A stretch of 64,000 nt of DNA. Source: Planctomycetota bacterium. Lineage in GTDB: Bacteria; Planctomycetota; JAJSAM01; JAJVHW01. How positions within the stretch are numbered: the stretch's first letter is position 1; each line of letters opens with the position of its first letter. Both the position numbers and the translations under genes were made by a program. The notes beneath the pieces were generated by a model. That model did not search any database. It saw only the letters and a list, made by a program, of their open reading frames with translations, and had not been told where the DNA came from. The DNA lies in NCBI GenBank assembly GCA_024280885.1, contig JAJRPF010000072.1, forward strand, positions 1 to 64,000, given 5' to 3'. Of this stretch, positions 43,445 to 51,453 are shown one piece after another.

Positions 43445-44597
43445 CGTGGAGCGCGCGGAGGAATGCGTCCACCTCCATGTCGCCCACGACGAGTGGCGCG
43501 AGGATGCGCAGCACGTTCGGATCGCCCGGCGTCGTGCCCGAGAGCACGTGCCTTGCCCGCAATCCCGCAACGATCTGCTTCGCGGGGCGGTCGAAGACGA
43601 TCCCGAGCAGCATGCCGCGCCCGCGGAAACCCGCGACGCCGGGCATTGTGCGCGCGCCGTCCTGGATCTGTGCGCCGCGCAGCGTGGCGTTCGCGAGTAG
43701 GTCCTCGTCGCGCAGCACGCCGATCGTCGCGCTGATTGCGACCGAGGCCAGCATGCCGCCGCCGAACGTCGTGCCCTGATCGCCGAGAGCGATTCGCTCG
43801 GCGATCTCGTCGCGTACGAGGACGGCGCCGACCGGGACGCCGCTGCCAAGGCCCTTTGCCGTGCTGATCAGATCCGGCACCACGCCGAAGTGATCGCCAT
43901 ACCACCACACGCCCGTCCGCCCGGGCCCCGTCTGCACCTCGTCGAAGTGCAGGAGCGTGCCGGTCTCGTCGCAGAGGGCGCGTAGCCCCGCGAGGTACGG
44001 CTCGTCCGCCGTGCGCATGCCGCCCATGCTCTGGATCGGCTCGAGCATGATCGACGCTGTGTTCGTGTCCACTGCCGCGCGCGCCGCGGCGAGATCCCCG
44101 AACGGGATGAAGACGTGATCCGGCACGCCGGGCGCGTAGTCGGAGAGGTAGTGGCCCATTTGCGTCGCCGAGAGCGCGCCCATGGTGCGCCCGTGAAAGC
44201 CGCCCTCCATGGAGATCACCTTGCGGCGTCCCGTCGTCTTGCGCGCGATCTTGATCGCTGCCTCGTTCGCCTCCGCTCCGCTGTTGCAGAGGAACGAGCG
44301 CGACATGCCCGCGGGCGCGGTCGAGGCCAGATCGCGCAGTGCGAGCGCGCGCACGTCGGACGAGACGGCGTTGCTGAAGAAGAGCAATCGCCCGGTCTGT
44401 TCGCGAAGCGCGGCAACGACACGCGGATGGCAGTGGCCGGTCAGCGCGACTGCGTGTCCGCCGTAGAAGTCGAGCCAGCGTTCACCATTCGAGTCCGTGA
44501 CGTAGCAACCGCTGCCTTCGACCAGCGTCAGCGGCAGTTGGGAGTACGTCGGGACGCCGAAGCGCGTCTCCATGGCCGCGAAGTCGACGTCACTCAC
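43428..44597 (-). CDS. argD: N-acylornithine aminotransferase
   Basis: A 389-residue class III PLP aminotransferase converting N-acylglutamate semialdehyde to N-acylornithine. It has LDFYGGHAVALTGHCHP, FLCNSGAEANEAAIKIAR, GGFHGRTMGALSAT, FDEVQTGPGRTG and the PLP lysine in ISTAKGLGSGVPVGA. The GTG 44597 start overlaps the argC stop by 4 bp (GTGA). Length and motifs are standard; some family members also serve lysine synthesis. Confidence 0.95.
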   Translation of the reverse strand: MSDVDFAAMETRFGVPTYSQLPLTLVEGSGCYVTDSNGERWLDFYGGHAVALTGHCHPRVVAALREQTGRLLFFSNAVSSDVRALALRDLASTAPAGMSRSFLCNSGAEANEAAIKIARKTTGRRKVISMEGGFHGRTMGALSATQMGHYLSDYAPGVPDHVFIPFGDLAAARAAVDTNTASIMLEPIQSMGGMRTADEPYLAGLRALCDETGTLLHFDEVQTGPGRTGVWWYGDHFGVVPDLISTAKGLGSGVPVGAVLVRDEIAERIALGDQGTTFGGGMLASVAISATIGVLRDEDLLANATLRGAQIQDGARTMPGVAGFRGRGMLLGIVFDRPAKQIVAGLRARHVLSGTTPGDPNVLRILAPLVVGDMEVDAFLRALHDVLRG

Positions 44598-45694
44598 GGC
44601 CGGCTCCCCGGGACGAGGAGACCCGTCGTCTCATCGAAGCCGAACATCAGGTTGAGGTTCTGGATCGCTTGGGAAGCCATGCCCTTGCCGAGGTTGTCGA
44701 TGGCCGAGAGCACCACGGCGACGCCGTCCGCGACCGTGACGGCGATGTCGCAAAAGTTCGTGTTGCGCACGTGACCGAGACGTGGTGTGCCGTTGCGCAT
44801 GCGCACGAACGGCGCGTCGGCGTACTCGTTGTCGAACGCATTGCGGACCGCCGCCTCGTCGGTGCCTTCGGGCAGATCGACGAAGAGCGTCGTGAAGATG
44901 CCGCGCGCGAAGGGCCCCGATTGGGGGACCATCATCCAACGCTTCGCGCGGTCCATGCCGACACGCGAGAGACAGAGCGAGATCTCCGGTACGTGTTGAT
45001 GCGCGAGGATCTTGTAGGCCTTGACGTCGCCCGTCCGCTCGGGATGATGCGTGCCCGCTTTCGCCTCGATGCCTGAGCCCGACGAGCCCGTCATCGCGAC
45101 GTGCCGCACCGCGCCGTCGATCAGCCCGCAACGGGCGAGTGGGAGCGCCGCCAGGAGCGCGCCGGTAGCGAAACAGCCGGGGTTGGCGACCAGCCGTGCT
45201 CGTGCGACGGCGTCGCGGTTCATTTCGGTCAGGCCGTAGATCCAGGCGCCGGAGCGCAGCGTCTCGGGGTGCGGATGGTCGGCGCCGTAGTGCGCGCGAT
45301 AGAGGTCGGCGTCGTCGAGGCGGTGATCGCCCGAGAGATCGACAATGCGCAACTCGGGGAAGATCCGATGCAAGATGTCGGCGTACGCTGCGGCGAAGTG
45401 ATGGGGGAGCGCCATCACAACGGCGTCGGGACTCGTCTGGAGCAACTCCTCGGGTGTCGCGACGAACGTCAGACCCTCGTAGAACCCTGCGAGGTGCGGG
45501 TGTACGGCGGCGACGGCCTTGCCCGCGTTGCGGCGCGACGTGACGCCGCAGACCTCGAAACCCGGATGGTTGGCGAGCCAGCGCAGCGTCTCTGCTCCGC
45601 CGTATCCGCTCGCGCCCGCGACACCGACGCGGAACTTCCCCGCACCCGTCGGCCGCACGCTGACCGCGCCGTCACATGCCGACGGCGACGTCAC
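44594..45694 (-). CDS. argC: N-acetyl-gamma-glutamyl-phosphate reductase
   Basis: A 366-residue NADP-dependent reductase of N-acylglutamyl phosphate. It has the nucleotide loop VGVAGASGYGGAETLRWL, the catalytic Cys in ANPGCFATGALLA and the HHPERTGDVKAYKILAHQH region with its active-site His. The first 20 residues are an extra, low-complexity leader; the GTG start is nevertheless placed by the 4-bp GTGA overlap with the upstream P-loop gene. It is the third gene of the arginine cluster. Confidence 0.95.
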   Translation of the reverse strand: MTSPSACDGAVSVRPTGAGKFRVGVAGASGYGGAETLRWLANHPGFEVCGVTSRRNAGKAVAAVHPHLAGFYEGLTFVATPEELLQTSPDAVVMALPHHFAAAYADILHRIFPELRIVDLSGDHRLDDADLYRAHYGADHPHPETLRSGAWIYGLTEMNRDAVARARLVANPGCFATGALLAALPLARCGLIDGAVRHVAMTGSSGSGIEAKAGTHHPERTGDVKAYKILAHQHVPEISLCLSRVGMDRAKRWMMVPQSGPFARGIFTTLFVDLPEGTDEAAVRNAFDNEYADAPFVRMRNGTPRLGHVRNTNFCDIAVTVADGVAVVLSAIDNLGKGMASQAIQNLNLMFGFDETTGLLVPGSRP

Positions 45695-46704
45695 CAGACC
45701 AGGCCTTCGACGAGGTCGGTCAACTTGTGGGCATTCGTCCGCGCGTTGGCGGCCGGCACGCGCAATTCACGTACGCAATACGCTTCGCCCACCTCGTTGT
45801 CGGTTGCCGGTCCGGCCATCGCGTTGATCTCGATGCCCCACGACTTCATGAGCTCGTTCGCGCCCCATGCCGCGACCAGATCGTTCGCGCACATGACATG
45901 CGCCTTCGTCTTCGAGAGGATCTCCGCGTCCTGCAGGATCGCATCGCAGCCATAGTGACCGATGATCCCGTCGCCGAGCTCGACGACGATGGCGTCCGGT
46001 TTGTCGGAGGCCAAGTCAGCGAGCATCGTGCGCGCGACGCCCGCGAGGTCCTCGACGCCGACGGTGCTGGGTAGGCCCACGTCGAGGAAACTGCGTGTGC
46101 GGCGCGCGCCGTGATCCTCCATGTTGAGCAGGTCGCGCAGGCAGGCGACGCCGGTCAACTTAGCGGCGTTGAGTCGGTACCCGCGTTGGGTGAGCATCTG
46201 GATGAGCGTTGCGGCGGCATACGTCTTCCCGGCGTTCATGCACGTGCCCTCGACGAGGATCAACGGCACGTCGGGGAGCTTCTCCGGAGCCGGCGGCACA
46301 TCACGCGCGATGCTTGCGGGCTCGCCGTTCTGCACGACGGCGCCGACGACCTCGCAGAGGAGCGGGCTGCCGAGATCCACGTTGCCGGAGACCACGACGC
46401 CGAGTACGCCGCCGATGTTGAGAATGTGGATGCGGTCGCCGGCGCGCAGCGTGTCGGGGATCTCGCCCACGAAGCCGCGCAGCGCGCGACGGCGGCCGAG
46501 GACGCCGGCGATCACATCGCCCTTGCTGATCTTCGCCATGCGGCCAGAGACGAGTTCGACCTTGTCGTAGACCGTCTTCTCGCGCAATGCGCGGACGACG
46601 AGGACGCCGCCCACCTCCGGGCGCACCTCGTCCGTGTAGTCGACCTCGCGGTCGAGCTTGGCGTTGATCGTGCAACTGGCGATCTTGTCGAGGTGGATCT
46701 TCAT
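45691..46704 (-). CDS. P-loop NTPase of unknown function inside the arginine operon
   Basis: A 337-residue protein. Residues 1-130 are a beta-barrel-like region (KISKGDVIAGVLGRRRALRG, RAGDRIHILNIGGVLGVVVS). Residues about 148-330 hold a P-loop, VEGTCMNAGKTYAAATL, followed by LNAAKLTGVACLRD and VVELGDGIIGHYG, resembling DUF1611/dethiobiotin-synthetase-like P-loop proteins. Its ATG overlaps the argG stop (ATGA) and its stop overlaps the argC start (GTGA), so it is made in step with the pathway. Possible roles are an amino-acid ligase, a regulator, or the missing acyl-donor step; none is shown by the sequence. Confidence 0.8.
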   Translation of the reverse strand: MKIHLDKIASCTINAKLDREVDYTDEVRPEVGGVLVVRALREKTVYDKVELVSGRMAKISKGDVIAGVLGRRRALRGFVGEIPDTLRAGDRIHILNIGGVLGVVVSGNVDLGSPLLCEVVGAVVQNGEPASIARDVPPAPEKLPDVPLILVEGTCMNAGKTYAAATLIQMLTQRGYRLNAAKLTGVACLRDLLNMEDHGARRTRSFLDVGLPSTVGVEDLAGVARTMLADLASDKPDAIVVELGDGIIGHYGCDAILQDAEILSKTKAHVMCANDLVAAWGANELMKSWGIEINAMAGPATDNEVGEAYCVRELRVPAANARTNAHKLTDLVEGLVW

Positions 46705-48017
46705 GATGCGCTCCGGGGGGCGTTGCTGTCGGGGCTGGACGGGTTCGTGGTTTCGGCGGTGCGGGCGTCTGCGGCCAGGTCACGCTCGCGTCGCGCGGCC
46801 AGCACCGAGGGCAGGCCGTAGATCTTCGCGAAGCCGCGGGCCTCGTCGCCGGACCAACCGCCGGCGCCTTCTCCGTAGACGGCGCCGAGTCGGCCCATGA
46901 GGGTTGCGTCGCTCTCGACTCCCGCCACCTCGAGGCGTCCGCGCGCCATGTGCACTTTGACCGTGCCGGTGACGAAGCGTTGGGAGGAGTCGAGGAACGC
47001 TTCGATGTCGCGCGCCACTGGATCGAAGTAGAGCGCTTCGTGGACCGCCGCTGCGTAGAACGCGCCGAGCTGATCCTTCCACGTCTGCTGATGCTTCGTG
47101 AGGACGAGCTTCTCGAGTTCGCGATGGGCGAAGAGGAGCACCGCCGCCGCGGGCGCCTCGAATGCGAGCCGACCTTTGATCCCGAGGATCGTGTCGCCGG
47201 TGTGGATGCCGCGTCCGATCCCGTGCGCCGCCGCGTCGCGATTGAGTGCGGCGACGAGCGCTGGCCCGCCGAACTCCGCGCCGTCGAGTGCAACCGGGAC
47301 TCCGTGACGGAAGTGGATGGCGACGGTTGCGCCCCCGGCCGGCGCGTCGTCGGGCGCGACGGTGTCGGGCCAGCAGTCCGTCGGGACAGGCCGCTCGGGG
47401 TGATGCAGGTCACCGCCGCCGATCGTCGTCCCCCAGAGGCCGCGGTTGACGCTGTACGTCTTCTGCTCGCGCGGCATCACGCAGCCGACCGACTCCAGAT
47501 CGGCGTACTCCTGCTCGCGCGACGGCGCTTCTTCGCGCACCGGCGCGCTGACCGGAACGTCGGGCGCCAGCACGGCGAAGGCGACATCGAAGCGGATCTG
47601 ATCGTTGCCCGCCCCGGTGCTGCCGTGAACGAGCTCCGCGGCGCCCATGCGAGCGGCCAGCCGCGCGATTTCCTCGGCCTGCACGATGCGCTCGGCCGCG
47701 ACGCAAAGAGGGTACGACCCGCCGCGCAGGCAGTTGCCCGCGACGAGATGACGTACGAAGCGCTGGAATACGGCGTTGCGGCCATCGATGGTGACGTGGC
47801 GCACGGCGCCCAGCGAGAGCGAGCGCGTCTCGATCTCGCGCAGTTCGGCGTCGTCGAACCCGCCGGTGTCCACGACGGCCGTGACGACGGGGCGATCGGC
47901 ACCGCGCTTCTCGCGGGCCACACACCACGACGTGTCGAGACCGCCCGAGAAGGCGATCAACACTGCCGAATCCGGCGCGTCGACGTCATCTGCGCCGCGC
48001 ATCGCGCTCTCGCCCAT
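46701..48017 (-). CDS. argG: Argininosuccinate synthase
   Basis: A 438-residue ATP-dependent ligase joining citrulline and aspartate. It has the PP-loop IAFSGGLDTSWCVA, the citrulline/aspartate region VHGSTGAGNDQIRFD and EQKTYSVNRGLWGTT. The SGGLDTSWC form and internal differences from the E. coli enzyme match the lineage found together with N-acylornithine transcarbamylases. ATG 48017 is preceded by GAGGTGA; ATG 48002 is possible. It is the promoter-proximal gene of the cluster, and its upstream region is the large REP array, which may hold or separate its promoter. Confidence 0.93.
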   Translation of the reverse strand: MGESAMRGADDVDAPDSAVLIAFSGGLDTSWCVAREKRGADRPVVTAVVDTGGFDDAELREIETRSLSLGAVRHVTIDGRNAVFQRFVRHLVAGNCLRGGSYPLCVAAERIVQAEEIARLAARMGAAELVHGSTGAGNDQIRFDVAFAVLAPDVPVSAPVREEAPSREQEYADLESVGCVMPREQKTYSVNRGLWGTTIGGGDLHHPERPVPTDCWPDTVAPDDAPAGGATVAIHFRHGVPVALDGAEFGGPALVAALNRDAAAHGIGRGIHTGDTILGIKGRLAFEAPAAAVLLFAHRELEKLVLTKHQQTWKDQLGAFYAAAVHEALYFDPVARDIEAFLDSSQRFVTGTVKVHMARGRLEVAGVESDATLMGRLGAVYGEGAGGWSGDEARGFAKIYGLPSVLAARRERDLAADARTAETTNPSSPDSNAPRSAS

Positions 48018-48175
48018 CCGTCTCACCTCAACTTGCGTTCTCGCGTCAACCGCCCAAGTCCCCGGCACCGGGAGCCTAATGGCACGCACACGCGCACCCG
48101 CTCCCCGCCGGATTCGTCGAGGCTACGTCGCGGTGGGGGCGCGAAAAGGAATCGCCCCGAGCCGAAGTCGCTCGT

Positions 48176-48899
48176 GCACCGCCGCTCGACGGGGACTGTG
48201 GGGCGGGCTCGCGAGGCGCACTCGCGAAAACGGACCGCCGTCCCCGGTCGGCGGCGGAGCAACGACGTCTCTTGTCGAGGCCAGGCAGCCCGCCGACGCC
48301 CGGGTACGATCCGAGCCCCGGGGCTGTCTCCAGAGGGACTCGGGACGAGGTTGGATCCCGGTCTTGGATGGTACCCGGCGAGGGGCGGTCCACCTGGCTC
48401 AGCTGCGGCGACGCCCTCGGTCCGCCGCTCGACGGGGACCGCGGGGTCTCCTCGGCGCTTCGTATGGAAGCGGACGGCGGTGGCCGTCTCGGGCGTCCGT
48501 CGAATTCAAGAAGCCGGTCCGCCGTCCCCGGTCGGCGGCGGAGCAACGAGCTCTCTTGTCGAGGCCAGGCGGCCCGCCGACGCCCGGGTACGATCCGAGC
48601 CCCGGGGCTGTCTCCAGAGCGGATCGGAACGAGGTTGTATCCCGGTCTTGGATGGTACCCGGCGAGGGGCGGTCCACCTGGCTCAGCTGCGGTGACTCCC
48701 TCGGTCCGCCGCTCGACGGGGACCGCGGGGCCTCCTCGGCGCTTCGCATGGAAGTGGACCGCGGTGACCGTCTCAGGCTTCCGTCGAATTCGAGCAAACG
48801 GACCGCCGTCCCCGGTCGGCGGCGGAGCAACGACGTCTCTTGTCGAGGCCAGGCAGCCCGCCGACGCCCGGGTACGATCCGAGCCCCGGGGCTGTCTCC
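48176..48899 (+). repeat. REP array upstream of the RAYT gene (partial type 1, then 2-1-2-1-2)
   Basis: Partial type 1 (48176-48203), inverted type 2 (48235-48330), type 1 (48360-48446), type 2 (48519-48615), type 1 (48644-48730), type 2 (48803-48899). Successive copies are exactly 284 bp apart (48235, 48519, 48803; 48360, 48644), and the 72-bp spacers after type 1 also match, so this is a tandem expansion of one composite unit. Type 1 folds as CCCTCGGTCC paired with GGACCGCGGG; type 2 holds the palindrome AGCCCCGGGGCT. The array sits in the 940-bp gap between the divergent argG and the RAYT gene. No gene is supported within it despite long open frames. Confidence 0.96.
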
Positions 48900-48957
48900 A
48901 GAGCGCATCCGGAGAACCGCTTTGTAACCTTCGGCCTTCCCGCGCGACCTAGTCAGT

Positions 48958-49548
48958 ATGAGCTGGTCACCGGAACGCATCGAGATCCACGGGTTCGTCC
49001 ACATCATCCACCGTGGAGTGGGGAGGGGGCTGCTCTTCCTCGACGACGCCGACCGCCGTCACTTCCTGCAGTGTGTCGTCAGCGCGTGCGAGAGCCTCGG
49101 CTGGAGTGTCGTCGCATGGGCGTTGATGTCGAACCACGTTCATATCGTGGCGCGACGCTCCCGAGCTTCCACCGCCGTCTTCGTGCGCACGTTCACCGCT
49201 GCGTACGCGCGTCGTTTCAACCACCGACACTGCCGCTCGGGGCACGTTGTCGAAGGTCGCTACCGCCGGATCCGGATCAAGTCGGAGGCTCAGCTGCTCG
49301 CCTGCATCCGCTACGTCCACCTCAACCCGGTCGTCGCAGGGATCGTGCCCGACATTGACGCGTTGGACTCGTACCTCTGGACCGGACACCGAGCCCTGAT
49401 GGGGGCGACTGCATTGCCCTGCCACGACGTCGATCTGGCGCTGAGCCTCTTCGGCGATGCCCCCGAATCCGCCCGGTCCCGCATGCGGAGATTTCTCCTA
49501 ACGGAGATGGAAATCGAGCGCGAGCGATGGGGCGATATTCCGCCATAG
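48958..49548 (+). CDS. REP-associated tyrosine transposase (RAYT, Y1/HUH family)
   Basis: A 196-residue single-domain Y1 transposase. The HUH motif is MSNHVHIV (His60, His62), and the catalytic tyrosine is Tyr119 in CIRYVHLNPVVAGI. The start HGFVHIIHRGVGRGLLFLDD and the segment GHVVEGRYRRIRI are typical of the family. RAYTs nick single-stranded REP hairpins and are thought to mobilise or amplify REP/BIME elements. Inverted type-2 repeats lie 58 bp before the ATG and 49 bp after the stop. No TnpB, no IS ends and no second transposase are present. No ribosome site is evident, suggesting low expression. All key residues are intact. Confidence 0.93.
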   Translation: MSWSPERIEIHGFVHIIHRGVGRGLLFLDDADRRHFLQCVVSACESLGWSVVAWALMSNHVHIVARRSRASTAVFVRTFTAAYARRFNHRHCRSGHVVEGRYRRIRIKSEAQLLACIRYVHLNPVVAGIVPDIDALDSYLWTGHRALMGATALPCHDVDLALSLFGDAPESARSRMRRFLLTEMEIERERWGDIPP

Positions 49549-49568
49549 CCCACGTGGACCTAGAATGG

Positions 49569-49695
49569 GGCTCGCGAGGCGCACTCGCGAAAACGGCCCG
49601 CCGTCCCCGGTCGGCGGCGGAGCAACGATGTCTCTCGTCGAGGCCAGGCAGCCCGCCGACGCCCACGGAGGGTACGATCCGAGCCCCGGGGCTGA
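49569..49695 (+). repeat. Type-2 REP copy downstream of the RAYT gene
   Basis: An inverted type-2 unit (49598-49695) with a 29-bp left flank (GGCTCGCGAGGCGCACTCGC onward, from 49569) that also precedes the first type-2 copy upstream (48206-48233). Over about 120 bp the two copies are nearly identical; they differ mainly by the CCCACGGAGGG insertion form here. Both are in the same orientation, so they are direct repeats bracketing the transposase. The rest of the gap to the phosphatase gene (49696-49852) shows no gene and no clear promoter. Confidence 0.94.
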
Positions 49696-49852
49696 TCTCC
49701 TGCGTTCCGGCCCGGTGACGAGTGGCCGAGCCCGTCGCGGGGTGTAGCCTCTGCCCGCCTCGTGCCGATGACTACAGGGTCTGCAGGTCGTCCCGCAGAC
49801 CGTCTGGTCGTGCCTGCGCACGCCTGGGCGAGCGCGCCGTACGTCCGCGGGC

Positions 49853-50668
49853 ATGCACCGAAGGAGCCTCAGCATCCGACTCACCTGTTTCGGGAAGACC
49901 GACGTCGGTCGGCGGCGCGAGTTGAACGAGGACACGTTCTACTACTCGGATCGCGACGGATTCGCCGTTGTCGCCGATGGGATGGGCGGGCGGGACTTCG
50001 GCGAAGTTGCGTCGTCGCTCTGCGTCTCCACGCTCAACAAGAGCTTCAAGAAGTACTTCCCGGCAACGATCCGCGGGCACGCGATGCAGGACGACGACAT
50101 CATCGCGAACGTCGTCGAGCAGACCCTCGACACCTGGGTCCGCGACATGAACGTGGTCGTCTACGAGTTCGGGACGATCGACACCCGGTACCGCGAGATG
50201 GGCACCACGCTGGCCCTCGTCTTCCACCAAGAGGACTTCATTGCCGTCGCGCACGTCGGAGACAGCCGGGTCTACCGGGTCCGCGCCGGCATGATCGAAC
50301 AGGTGACCGAGGATCACTCCTTCGTGAATGCGCAGCTGCGCGCCGGGTTGATCACCGAGGAAGAGGCGCTCCACAGCCAGCACAAGAATATCATCACACG
50401 CGCCATCGGTACGCGAGCAGCGGTGAAGGCCGACGTCGCCGTGCACCCGGCCGAAGCGGGCGATATCTACCTGATCTGCAGCGACGGCCTCTCGGACCTC
50501 GTCGAGGGCCACGAGATGCTCGACACGCTGCGCCAAGAGGAGATGGATCTCGAACGCGGCGTGCAGGCGCTGATCGACCTCGCGAATGCGCGTGGTGGCA
50601 AGGACAACATCACCGTCGTCCTGTGCCGCCTCGACGCCGACGACCCAGAGTCTCACCAGGCAGCGTGA
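49853..50668 (+). CDS. PP2C-type Ser/Thr protein phosphatase
   Basis: A 271-residue metal-dependent phosphatase with the full bacterial PP2C set: RRELNEDTFYY, VVADGMGGRDFGE, MGTTLALVF, AHVGDSRVYRV, LICSDGLSDLV and GGKDNITVVL. All metal-binding aspartates are present. It counteracts Hanks-type Ser/Thr kinases, but no kinase is in the window apart from the possible missing N-terminus of the first gene. Its stop overlaps the GTG of the next gene (GTGA, 50665-50668), so the phosphatase is translationally coupled to an ABC exporter, which may be its target or share its control. Confidence 0.92.
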   Translation: MHRRSLSIRLTCFGKTDVGRRRELNEDTFYYSDRDGFAVVADGMGGRDFGEVASSLCVSTLNKSFKKYFPATIRGHAMQDDDIIANVVEQTLDTWVRDMNVVVYEFGTIDTRYREMGTTLALVFHQEDFIAVAHVGDSRVYRVRAGMIEQVTEDHSFVNAQLRAGLITEEEALHSQHKNIITRAIGTRAAVKADVAVHPAEAGDIYLICSDGLSDLVEGHEMLDTLRQEEMDLERGVQALIDLANARGGKDNITVVLCRLDADDPESHQAA

Positions 50669-51453
50669 CAGCCAGCGTGGTGACATCAGGCGTGGCCGCC
50701 GACGCAGCCGGGTCCGCAGCCGTCCGCGTGGACGGACTCCACAAGCACTTCCGCATCCCTGACGGGACCGAGGTGCGTGCGGTCGACGGTGTCTCCTTCC
50801 ACTGCGACGGGGGCGAGATCGTCGGATTGCTCGGGCCAAACGGCGCCGGCAAGACCACGACCCTGCGCATCCTGGCGACGATCCTTCGCCCGACGTCCGG
50901 GCACGCCTCCGTGGCGGGCTACGACGTGCTCGCCGAGCCGGACGCGGTCCGCCGCAGCCTCGGGTACGTCTCGGCCAGCACGGGCGTCTACGAGCGCCTG
51001 ACCGGGCGCGAGACCCTCACGTACTACGCGCGCCTGCACGGCATGGCGCCGGACGCGATCCTCGGACGCGTCGAGGAGGTCCTGCGCCTGCTCGAGATGG
51101 ACGACTTCTGCGATCGCGTTGCCGGGCGGCTCTCGGCTGGGCAGCGCCAGAAGGTCTCGCTCGCCCGCGCGATCATCCATGATCCGCCGGTCCTGATCCT
51201 GGACGAGCCGACCGCCGCCCTCGACGTCATCGTCGCCCGCAACGTGCTCGAATTCGTCGAGCAGGCGCGTGACGGCGGCCGCGCGATCATCCTCTCGACA
51301 CATCTCTTCTCCGAGGCCGAGCGCCTTTGCGATCGGATCGTCGTGATCCACAAGGGCAGCGTGCTGGCGACCGGGACGCTCGACGAACTCCGCGCCGCGA
51401 CCGACACGGGCAACCTGGAAGACGCATTCTTCAAGCTGGTGCGCGGCGCATGA
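50665..51453 (+). CDS. ABC ATPase, NatA-like
   Basis: A 262-residue ATPase. Walker A is LLGPNGAGKTTTLR, the signature LSAGQRQKVSLARA (Ala at the first glycine position), Walker B VLILDEPTAALDV and the switch STHLFSEAERLCDR. Best match by features is NatA, the ATPase of Na+-extruding or related ABC-2 exporters. GTG 50665 is chosen for the 4-bp overlap with the phosphatase; GTG 50677 and 50680 are also possible. The stop overlaps the next start (ATGA, 51450-51453). Confidence 0.88.
   Translation: MTASVVTSGVAADAAGSAAVRVDGLHKHFRIPDGTEVRAVDGVSFHCDGGEIVGLLGPNGAGKTTTLRILATILRPTSGHASVAGYDVLAEPDAVRRSLGYVSASTGVYERLTGRETLTYYARLHGMAPDAILGRVEEVLRLLEMDDFCDRVAGRLSAGQRQKVSLARAIIHDPPVLILDEPTAALDVIVARNVLEFVEQARDGGRAIILSTHLFSEAERLCDRIVVIHKGSVLATGTLDELRAATDTGNLEDAFFKLVRGA

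Noticed and set aside
48023..49007. Several long ORFs in both strands across the repeat array, some longer than 200 residues with recurring motifs such as PPTPGYDPS
   Set aside because: The same peptides recur wherever the repeat occurs, in different frames and on both strands, and are produced by stop-poor GC-rich repeats; there are no ribosome sites and no conserved frame.
48958..49548. IS200/IS605 insertion sequence
   Set aside because: No TnpB and no subterminal IS ends; the extended RAYT-type sequence and the flanking multi-copy repeats fit a domesticated RAYT better.
49762..50664. ORF in another frame running through the phosphatase gene into the NatA ATPase
   Set aside because: The upstream 300 codons are a shadow of the PP2C gene; only the part from GTG 50665 carries ATPase sequence.
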